This document shows positions 32,592-39,175 of a DNA stretch of 64,000 nt, in pieces. Under the pieces are notes generated by a model. It had not been told where the DNA came from and did not search any database. It was given only the letters and a program-made list of their open reading frames with translations. The stretch comes from JAJEAO01 sp963667635 (GTDB taxonomy: Bacteria; Acidobacteriota; Vicinamibacteria; Marinacidobacterales; Marinacidobacteraceae), in contig OZ246946.1 of NCBI GenBank assembly GCA_965232015.1, forward strand, positions 2,418,001 through 2,482,000, in the 5' to 3' direction. A program made the translations under genes and the position numbers. The first letter of the stretch is position 1. Every line of letters starts with the position of its first letter.

Positions 32592-34231
32592 CGGGACGGC
32601 CCGTCGCCGCCAGCAGCGGTGGCGGGAGCGAGACCGAAGGTGAAGACCGACTGCCCGGCGGCCACCGAGATGAACTGCTCCTCTCCGATCGCGAACGCCA
32701 TGGGCGCCGCCCGCACCTGCCCGCCGGCGTGGAAGTCCCACAGCGCCTCGCCGGTGTCGGCGTCCAGCGCGAAGATGTTGCCCTCCTGGGTGCCGCTGAA
32801 TACGAGGTCTCCGGCGGTCGCCATGACCCCGGACACGGCGGGGGTCAACTGCCGGAACTCCCACGCCAGCGAGCCGTCGAGGGCGAGCGCGCGCACGGCG
32901 CCGAAGGTCTCGGCGTCCACGACCGCGCGCTCGCCGCCGCCGAGGAAGGGCGTTCCCGGTTCGTACTCGGCGTCGCTCTTGTAGTACCAGGAGGCCATCT
33001 CGCGGGTCGGGACGAACAGGAGATTCCGATCCGGATCGAATGCCGGGCTGTACCAGTTCGTGGCGCCGGCGAGACTGGGCCACACCAGCGTCCCTTCCTC
33101 GCTCGGATCCATCCCCGGGATGAGCACCGGCCGACCGTTCTCGTCGATCCGCTCCGCCCACGTCTGCCGGGAATACTCGGTCGCGCGCAGGAACTGTCCG
33201 GTCTCCCGGTCGAGCACGTAGTAGAAGGCGTTGCGGTTGGCGAGGACCACCAGCTTGCGCGGAGACCCCTCCCATTCGGCGTCCACGAGCACCGGGATCT
33301 GGTTGGCGTCCCAGTCGTGGGTGTCGTGGGGGGTGAACTGGAAGTGCCAGCGCAGCTCGCCGGTCTCGACGTCGATCGCTACCAGGGAGCAGGTGAAGAG
33401 GTTGTCTCCGGGGCGCAGGTCTCCGTTCCAGTCGGGCGCCGGGTTCCCGATGCCCCAGTAGAGGAGGCCCAGCTCGGGATCGAACGAACCGGTGAGCCAG
33501 GTGGCGCCGCCGCCGGTCTTCCAGGTGTCCCCCTCCCAGGTGTCGCCGCCAGGTTCGTCCGGCTCGGGAACCGCCCAGAAGCGCCACCGGCGCTCCCCGG
33601 TCTCGGCATCGTAGGCGTCGAGGAAACCTCGGACTCCGGCCTCGCCGCCGCTCATCCCCACGATGACCTTGCCGTCCACCGCGAGCGGCGCCGCCGTGAT
33701 CGCGACGCCGATCCGGTTGTCTCCGAGGGGCACGCGCCAGCGGACGTCCCCGGTGGAGCGATCGAGCGCCATCACGAAGGCGTCGAGGGTGCCGAAGAAG
33801 ACCGAATCGTCGAGCAGCGCCACGCCGCGGTTCACCCGCGGGAATCCGATGTTCAGGGTCTCGTCCGGCACGCCGGGATCGTGACGCCACAGGGTGCGGC
33901 CGGTTCGGGCGTCGAGCGCCGCGATGGTCGAGGGAGGCTCGGCGATGTACATGACGCCGTCCGCGACCAGGGGGGTGACTTCGACCCGCCCGGCGGTCCC
34001 GGTCTGGTGAATCCACGACGGACGCAGCCGGTGGACGTTGCCGCGGTGGATCCGGTCCAGTCGCGAGAAGCGCTCGGAGCGGTAGTTGCCGGAGTAGGTC
34101 AGCCACGCGTCCGGCTCGGAGTCCGATCCGGTGAGACGCGCGTAGGGAACCTGGGCCGCCGCCGGCGCCGGCAGGAAGGCGAGGACGGCGAGCCCGGTCA
34201 GGCAGCGACGCCGAAACTTCGACAAGGTCAT
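32588..34231 (-). CDS. PQQ-dependent alcohol dehydrogenase, lanthanide-type active site
   Basis: The 547-residue periplasmic enzyme (signal LTGLAVLAFLPAPAAA) is an eight-bladed quinoprotein with Trp-docking motifs such as LDARTGRTLWRHD, YDAETGERRWRFW, IDVETGELRWHFQ and LDADTGEALWDFH. The catalytic region reads TPHDTHDWDANQIP: Asp306 is the base and Asp308, two residues on, matches the extra Asp that marks lanthanide-using XoxF-type enzymes (calcium enzymes have Ala). No haem motif is present. It probably oxidises an alcohol and passes electrons to the cytochrome c encoded just upstream, with which it shares an ATGA overlap (34228-34231). Confidence 0.88.
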   Translation of the reverse strand: MTLSKFRRRCLTGLAVLAFLPAPAAAQVPYARLTGSDSEPDAWLTYSGNYRSERFSRLDRIHRGNVHRLRPSWIHQTGTAGRVEVTPLVADGVMYIAEPPSTIAALDARTGRTLWRHDPGVPDETLNIGFPRVNRGVALLDDSVFFGTLDAFVMALDRSTGDVRWRVPLGDNRIGVAITAAPLAVDGKVIVGMSGGEAGVRGFLDAYDAETGERRWRFWAVPEPDEPGGDTWEGDTWKTGGGATWLTGSFDPELGLLYWGIGNPAPDWNGDLRPGDNLFTCSLVAIDVETGELRWHFQFTPHDTHDWDANQIPVLVDAEWEGSPRKLVVLANRNAFYYVLDRETGQFLRATEYSRQTWAERIDENGRPVLIPGMDPSEEGTLVWPSLAGATNWYSPAFDPDRNLLFVPTREMASWYYKSDAEYEPGTPFLGGGERAVVDAETFGAVRALALDGSLAWEFRQLTPAVSGVMATAGDLVFSGTQEGNIFALDADTGEALWDFHAGGQVRAAPMAFAIGEEQFISVAAGQSVFTFGLAPATAAGGDGPSR

Positions 34232-35037
34232 TCGGGTTCTCCTGTCATCGAGTCGTCCCGGCCCCGGAGCGACGCGAGATACGCCACCAGATCGTCGAGC
34301 TCGGACTCGTTGAACTGCCCGGCATAGCTCATCATGAGGCTCTCTTCGGGAAGGATCGCGATCTCCCGGACCTCGCGCTTGAGGTAGGAGCGGTGCTCGC
34401 CCGCCGGGGTGAGGATCTGGATCGAGAAGGTGTCCTCGTTGACCCGCAGCCCCATGACGTCCGCCCCTCCCGCCTCGGAGATCCGGACCGTGCGGTGGCG
34501 GGGCAGCACCGCCGCCTCCGGCGCCTTGATCGCCTGGCGCAGATAGCCGGGCCCGCGGAGGAGCCCGATGTCGGAGAGATCCGGACCGAAGGCGATCCCC
34601 TCCCCGTTCACCACATGGCAGGCGGAGCAGGCCGCAGCCTGGTAGAGCGCCTGGCCGGCCGCCGGATCACCCGGCAGTTCGGCCCGGGCCACGACGCCGA
34701 GCGAGAGGACGTAATCCACCACCGCGCCGATCTCCTGCCCGTTCAGCGACCACGCCCCCGGCATATCGGTGCCGGGAATGCCCTCGTCCACGATCTGCCG
34801 CAGCGCCTCGCGGTCGCTGGCCCGCCGCAGGTTCTCCCGCATCAGGTTGGGCCCCTCGCCTCCGCCGCCGTCGAGGCCGTGGCAGCGGGCGCAGTGCACC
34901 TCGAACAGCTTCTGACCCTGCTCGGGGGCCGACGTCTGGGCCGCGGCGATTCCGGGAACGAGGAAGAGGGCCGCCGCCAGAGCCGGGAGCGACGCTCGGT
35001 CGCCGGATGATCGGGTTCGTTCTGTCACTGCCTTCAC
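34228..35037 (-). CDS. Di-haem c-type cytochrome, partner of the PQQ dehydrogenase
   Basis: About 269 residues with a signal peptide (LPALAAALFLVPGIAAAQ) and two haem-binding sites, CARCH and CSACH, each with a following Met region (TDMPGAW and MMSYAGQF). The second half has the QxxLYxxAACSACHVVNGEG and SYLKREVREIAILPEESLMMSYAG pattern seen in cytochromes next to PQQ dehydrogenases. It should carry electrons to a terminal oxidase. GTG 35037 is the likely start, with GTG 35028 as alternative; the longer frame from 35148 runs over the divergent promoter. First gene of a three-gene operon. Confidence 0.85.
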   Translation of the reverse strand: MKAVTERTRSSGDRASLPALAAALFLVPGIAAAQTSAPEQGQKLFEVHCARCHGLDGGGGEGPNLMRENLRRASDREALRQIVDEGIPGTDMPGAWSLNGQEIGAVVDYVLSLGVVARAELPGDPAAGQALYQAAACSACHVVNGEGIAFGPDLSDIGLLRGPGYLRQAIKAPEAAVLPRHRTVRISEAGGADVMGLRVNEDTFSIQILTPAGEHRSYLKREVREIAILPEESLMMSYAGQFNESELDDLVAYLASLRGRDDSMTGEPE

Positions 35038-35134
35038 CAGCCTCCGGGAGCGAGGATACCAACGGCGCCCGTTCCCGGCGCGCCGGACGGTCGGGGATAA
35101 TGGCGGCGCTCCCGGAGGCTCCGGGGGATCGCTC

Positions 35135-36337
35135 GTGGCCGTCGGCACTCCGTTTCATCCGCGCACCGCCGCGCTCTGCCGCACGCTCCGCTGGAAGGAG
35201 TGGTCGGGGTACTTCGTGGTCGAGACGTTCGACGCCTTCCACGATCCCGAGTACCACGCGGTCCGCTCGGGGACGGCGATGTTCGATGTCTCGCCGCTCT
35301 ACAAGTACGACTTCCGCGGGCGGGACGCGACGGCGCTGACGGACCGGCTGATCACCCGGAACGTGGCGCGGTCCCGGGTCGGTCAGGTGCTCTACTCGCC
35401 CTGGTGCGACCCGGCGGGCAAGCTGCTGCAGGACGGCTGCTTCCAGCGGCTCTCCCGGACGCACGTGCGAGCGACCGCGGTGGACCCCACCCTGCCCTGG
35501 TTCGAGGATGTCGCCTTCGGGATGGACGTCGAAATCGAGGACGTCTCGGAGCGGATCGGCGCGCTGGCCCTCCAGGGACCGACCTCGTTCGCGGTGCTCC
35601 AGGCGCTCGCCGACGAGGATCTGCGCCGGGTGCGCTATTTCCGGTTGAGGAAGACGCGGCTGGGCGGGGTTCCGGTCGTGGTCACCCGAACCGGATACAC
35701 CGGGGATCTCGGGTACGAAGTCTGGGTTGAGCGGGAGCACGCGCTCCGGCTCTGGGATCTGTTCATGGAAGCCGGGGAGCCGCTCGGACTCCTTCCGGCC
35801 GGGATGGTGGCCCTCGACCGGGCCCGGATCGAGGCGGGTTATCCGCTCATCGACGTGGACTTCTGGAACGCCGACCATGCGCTCACCGACCAGCAGAAGT
35901 CCACTCCCTACGAGGTCGGGCTCGGATGGGCGGTGAGCGCCCGCAAGCGGCGCCCGTTCGTGGGCGACGCGGCCCTCAGCGCCGAGCGGGAACGCGGGCC
36001 CGAGCGCTTCTTCGTGGGAATCGAGACCCCGATCGCGGAGTTCGAGCGCCTGTTCGGACGCTTCGATCTCTCCCCCGAGATGGCCGACGAGGTGGACCGC
36101 CGCGGGGTGCCGGTCTATTCCGGCGCAACCCAGGTGGGGCGGGCCACCAGCGTCGTCTGGTCGCCGCTTCTGAAGCGTCAGCTCGCGCTCGCGACCGTGG
36201 ATCGCGGTTACGAACGACCGGGTACCCCGCTCGAGATCGAAGTGACCGTGGAGTACGAGCGACTGCGGGCCCGGTCCCGGGTGGCGAGCCTGCCGTTTTT
36301 CGATCCCGCCCGGAAGCGCGCCGCGCCGGCCGCATGA
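35135..36337 (+). CDS. GcvT/DmdA-like aminomethyltransferase family protein
   Basis: The 400-residue product has the folate-binding GcvT fold: SGTAMFDVSPLYKYDFRGRDA, the PAGKLLQDGCFQRL strand-loop that replaces SGGIVDD but keeps an Asp, ALQGPTSFAVLQAL, TRTGYTGDLGYEVWV and the C-terminal barrel. It differs clearly from the true GcvT at 12-13 kb. Relatives move methyl or methylene groups from glycine betaine derivatives, DMSP or aromatic O-methyl groups to tetrahydrofolate. Its stop overlaps the start of a Rieske oxygenase gene as ATGA (36334-36337), so the pair probably act on one substrate. GTG start; divergent from the cytochrome operon with about 100 bases between. Confidence 0.83.
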   Translation: MAVGTPFHPRTAALCRTLRWKEWSGYFVVETFDAFHDPEYHAVRSGTAMFDVSPLYKYDFRGRDATALTDRLITRNVARSRVGQVLYSPWCDPAGKLLQDGCFQRLSRTHVRATAVDPTLPWFEDVAFGMDVEIEDVSERIGALALQGPTSFAVLQALADEDLRRVRYFRLRKTRLGGVPVVVTRTGYTGDLGYEVWVEREHALRLWDLFMEAGEPLGLLPAGMVALDRARIEAGYPLIDVDFWNADHALTDQQKSTPYEVGLGWAVSARKRRPFVGDAALSAERERGPERFFVGIETPIAEFERLFGRFDLSPEMADEVDRRGVPVYSGATQVGRATSVVWSPLLKRQLALATVDRGYERPGTPLEIEVTVEYERLRARSRVASLPFFDPARKRAAPAA

Positions 36338-37476
36338 ACCCGGCCGAGCGCCGCCGGCCCCGGACCCGGGAGCGCCCCGCCGCTCCGGCGGGCGCGATGA
36401 CCCTGCCGGCGCGGTACTACTGCGACCGGGACGGGTTCCGTCGGGAGCAGGACCGGATCCACCGGCGCCTGTGGAACGCGGTCTGTCCGGTGGACGATGT
36501 TCCGGCGGGCCCGGGGGGATACCGGGTGGAGGAGGTCGCGGGCGACTCCCTGATCCTGGTGCGGGGCCCGGATGGCGCCCTCCGCGCCTTCCACAACGTC
36601 TGCCGACACCGGGGGACCCGCTTGCTGGACAGCGGAGCCGGATGCCTCGCCGGATCGGTGCGGTGCTCGTACCACGCGTGGGTGTACGGACTCGACGGAC
36701 GGCTCCGCAGCGCGCCGCACATGGACCGCACCCCGGGGTTCTCGACCCACGACTGGCCCCTCGTCCGGGCGGCCAGCGAGGCGCGCGACGGGATCGTCTG
36801 GGTGCGGGTCGCGGAGGCGGGCCCGGACCTCGCCGGGCAGCTCGGCGAAGCGGCGGACCGGCTCCGGCCCTACCGGATGGAGACGCTGGTCGCCGCCCAC
36901 GAGGAACGCTACAAGCTGCGGGCCAACTGGAAACTCGTGGTCCAGAACTTCTCCGAGTGCCTCCACTGCCCGGTGATCCATCCGCAGCTCCAGCGCCTGT
37001 CCCACTACCTGACCGGCGACAACTTCCCGATGTCGGCGGGAGCGGTCGGCTCCACGATGGAGCTCGCCGAGGGGGCCGAGACGCTCTCGACCGACGGGCG
37101 GCTGGTGGGAACGCGGCTCCCCGGCCCGGGGGGCGCGGCGGGCCGACGGATCGGCTACGAGATCCTGTTGCCGAACCTCATGCTCTGCCTCCACCCGGAT
37201 TATGTGGTGCGCTATTTCCTCGACGCCCGCGCCGCCGACCGGACCCGCATCCGGTGCGAGTGGCTGTTCGCGCCGGAGGCGGTGGAACGCCCCGGCTTCG
37301 ATCCCTCCCGCGCGGTCGAGTTCTGGGACGAGACGAACCGGCAGGACTGGCGCGTGTCGGAGCGGGCGCAGGCCGGCATCGGCTCATCGGGCTACCGGCC
37401 GGGGCCGTACTCGCACCGCGAGGACCAGCTCTGGGCCTTCGACCGGTGGCTGCTGGACCGGCTGGGCGACGCCTGA
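36334..37476 (+). CDS. Rieske non-haem iron oxygenase, alpha subunit (betaine demethylase-like)
   Basis: The 380-residue product binds a Rieske 2Fe-2S cluster through Cys90, His92, Cys111 and His114 (CRHRG and CSYHAW) and a mononuclear iron through NFSECLHCPVIH (Glu208, His211, His216; the distal Asp probably lies in FWDETNRQDW). The SECLHCPVIHP motif is that of the GbcA/stachydrine/carnitine group, which removes N-methyl groups as formaldehyde or cuts C-N bonds, rather than ring-hydroxylating dioxygenases. The coupled GcvT-like gene could catch the released C1 unit on folate. A reductase gene is not adjacent. Substrate unknown. Confidence 0.87.
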   Translation: MNPAERRRPRTRERPAAPAGAMTLPARYYCDRDGFRREQDRIHRRLWNAVCPVDDVPAGPGGYRVEEVAGDSLILVRGPDGALRAFHNVCRHRGTRLLDSGAGCLAGSVRCSYHAWVYGLDGRLRSAPHMDRTPGFSTHDWPLVRAASEARDGIVWVRVAEAGPDLAGQLGEAADRLRPYRMETLVAAHEERYKLRANWKLVVQNFSECLHCPVIHPQLQRLSHYLTGDNFPMSAGAVGSTMELAEGAETLSTDGRLVGTRLPGPGGAAGRRIGYEILLPNLMLCLHPDYVVRYFLDARAADRTRIRCEWLFAPEAVERPGFDPSRAVEFWDETNRQDWRVSERAQAGIGSSGYRPGPYSHREDQLWAFDRWLLDRLGDA

Positions 37477-37493
37477 CCCGGTCTCGGACGAAC

Positions 37494-37664
37494 GGACGTG
37501 CCGGACCTACGGACGTGCCGGACTGGAGTCCGGCGGGACGTGCCGGATTGGAGTCCGGCGGGACGTGCCGGACTGGAGTCCGGCGGGACGTGCCGGACTG
37601 GAGTCCGGCGGGACGTGCCGGATTGGAATCCGGCGGGACGTGCCGGACTGGAGTCCGGCGTTCC
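37494..37664. repeat. Tandem array of 25-bp hairpin repeats
   Basis: About six head-to-tail copies of GGGACGTGCCGGACTGGAG plus TCCGGC, each able to form the stem GCCGGACT/AGTCCGGC. Two copies have GCCGGATT in the left arm, one of them paired with AATCCGGC. There are no spacers, so it is not a CRISPR array. It follows the Rieske gene directly. Confidence 0.85.
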
Positions 37665-37675
37665 AGCGCCGACCC

Positions 37676-37733
37676 GATCCGCCAGAGCCCGGGATAGGGC
37701 AGGTGCCCGCCCTATCCCGGGCTCTGGCGGATC
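37676..37733. terminator. Perfect 25-bp inverted repeat, likely bidirectional transcript end
   Basis: The arms 37676-37700 and 37709-37733 are exact complements (core AGAGCCCGGGATAGGGC) around an 8-base loop. The right arm includes the last codons and stop of the minus-strand DUF4340 gene. No T-run follows, so it may act as a hairpin terminator or RNA stabiliser between two converging operons, or be the scar of an inverted duplication. Confidence 0.55.
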
Positions 37734-39175
37734 AGGTCGCCGCGCGACTTCCGGATGTTCTCGAACGACTCCTGGGAGATCACGTAGTACCAGTCGGCGA
37801 AACGCCGGGTGAGCCTCTCCTCGAGCTCGCGGCCGCGCTCCACGTCCCGCTCCCACTGGTCCCACTCGAGGGCGCGGTCGCGATTGGCCCGATCCTCGTC
37901 GGTGATCTCGTCCGCGGGCTTGTCCCGGTAGTCCCGGTTCGCGGGCCGGGGCGGCTCGGGAAACTGCGAGGCGAGAAACTCGGCGGTGACGAACAGATAG
38001 CGGTTCTCGGCGGGCCCGGCGGGGTCGGAAGCGGCGGCCGGATCCTCGGTCCCGACGCCGGCGGTCACCTGATCCCCCCGCCCGTACACCACTTCTCCGA
38101 AGCGGAGGGTGTAGCGAATCCCCTCGTCGGTCCGGAGGCGGACCTCCCCCTCGTTGGAGAGGAGGTTGCCGTCCTGGGTCAGGTAGTAGCCGCGACTCTG
38201 GAGCGACAGGATGTCGGAGTTCGAAACACCCGCGACCTCGCCGGTGAGCGACGCGGCGATGCCGCGCGGCTTGGGCCGAACTCCGACGATCTCGAGCTCG
38301 TCGGTGGCGCGCACGACCTCGTTCACTTCGAACGAATCGGGCTCCTCTCCGGCGGCGAGTCCCTCGGCGGTCCACGACCCGTCCTCCTTGGTCAGCTCCA
38401 GCCGGTCGCGCCGGTCCACCCGGAGGGTGCGTTCGTTGATGGAGTAGTCCTCGAGAGTCGCCGACACGACGCGGTCGCGGTCGAGAAGGAGCAGATCCCG
38501 CTCGATCCAGTCGGCGAACCGGGCCGAGACCTCCACGCCGAGCCGGGAGACGTACACCCGCTTCTGACCGGGGACGCGCACGAACCAGGCCCCCTCCCGG
38601 CCCTCGACCGCGTTGCCGATGATCAGGTCGGCGAGCACCCGGTCCCCGGACGCCTTCACCGTGACCCGCCGTCCGCGGCCGACGAGCGAGACCGCCCCCT
38701 CGTCCAGCGGATCCACGACGCCGAGGGAGGGATGATCGCTCACGTTCTCGGATCGGAAATCGTCCTTCTCGAGGAGCAGGATCCCGGCGGCGGTCTGCGC
38801 CAGCCGGTCCGCCCCGTCCGCGGGGTAGTCGTGGTGGCTCGGGATGGTCCAGATTCCGTTCTCGTTCTGGACCCGGAACGGGATCGCCTCGGCGGTGTCT
38901 TCGTCGAACTCGATCACTTCGAGCGACATCGCCTCCGCGGGATCCTCGAAGTCCGGGAAGAACCGTTCGCCGACGTCCACGAAATCGCTCGGCTCCGGAT
39001 TCCGGGGAGCGCTCACGGCGGCGAGGACGCTCAGGAGGAGCGCCGCACCCACAAGGGTCTGCGTGCGCCGCAGCTCGGGGCCGGTCGCAGACCGGCCGGC
39101 GGTGGACTCGTTCGGGGTCGTGGCCATGTCGTTCGTCTCCTGCGATGGCTCAGCGCTCTGGTTGGGGGCGCTCAT
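37712..39175 (-). CDS. DUF4340 domain-containing protein
   Basis: The 487-residue product has a short cytoplasmic start, one membrane segment (LVGAALLLSVLAAVSAP) and a large periplasmic part with two DUF4340-like repeats: NENGIWTIPSHHDYPADGADRLAQTAAGILLLEKDDF, VRVPGQKRVYVSRLGVEVSARFADWIERDLLLLDRDRVV and KEDGSWTAEGLAAG. DUF4340 proteins are regularly encoded beside gliding-type ABC transporters, as here (ATGA overlap with the permease fusion, 39172-39175). The last residues (DLIRQSPG) lie inside the inverted repeat at 37709-37733. Function unknown; probably a periplasmic accessory subunit. Confidence 0.82.
   Translation of the reverse strand: MSAPNQSAEPSQETNDMATTPNESTAGRSATGPELRRTQTLVGAALLLSVLAAVSAPRNPEPSDFVDVGERFFPDFEDPAEAMSLEVIEFDEDTAEAIPFRVQNENGIWTIPSHHDYPADGADRLAQTAAGILLLEKDDFRSENVSDHPSLGVVDPLDEGAVSLVGRGRRVTVKASGDRVLADLIIGNAVEGREGAWFVRVPGQKRVYVSRLGVEVSARFADWIERDLLLLDRDRVVSATLEDYSINERTLRVDRRDRLELTKEDGSWTAEGLAAGEEPDSFEVNEVVRATDELEIVGVRPKPRGIAASLTGEVAGVSNSDILSLQSRGYYLTQDGNLLSNEGEVRLRTDEGIRYTLRFGEVVYGRGDQVTAGVGTEDPAAASDPAGPAENRYLFVTAEFLASQFPEPPRPANRDYRDKPADEITDEDRANRDRALEWDQWERDVERGRELEERLTRRFADWYYVISQESFENIRKSRGDLIRQSPG

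Noticed and set aside
31563..34106. One 847-residue frame that seems to fuse the PQQ dehydrogenase region and the propeller.
   Set aside because: The upstream half is an out-of-frame reading of the dehydrogenase gene; a GTG at 32591 with a lipoprotein signal starts the real propeller gene.
37494..37664. Regular 25-bp repeats looked like a CRISPR array.
   Set aside because: The units are head to tail without spacers, each is a hairpin, and no cas genes are near; they belong to the dispersed hairpin family.
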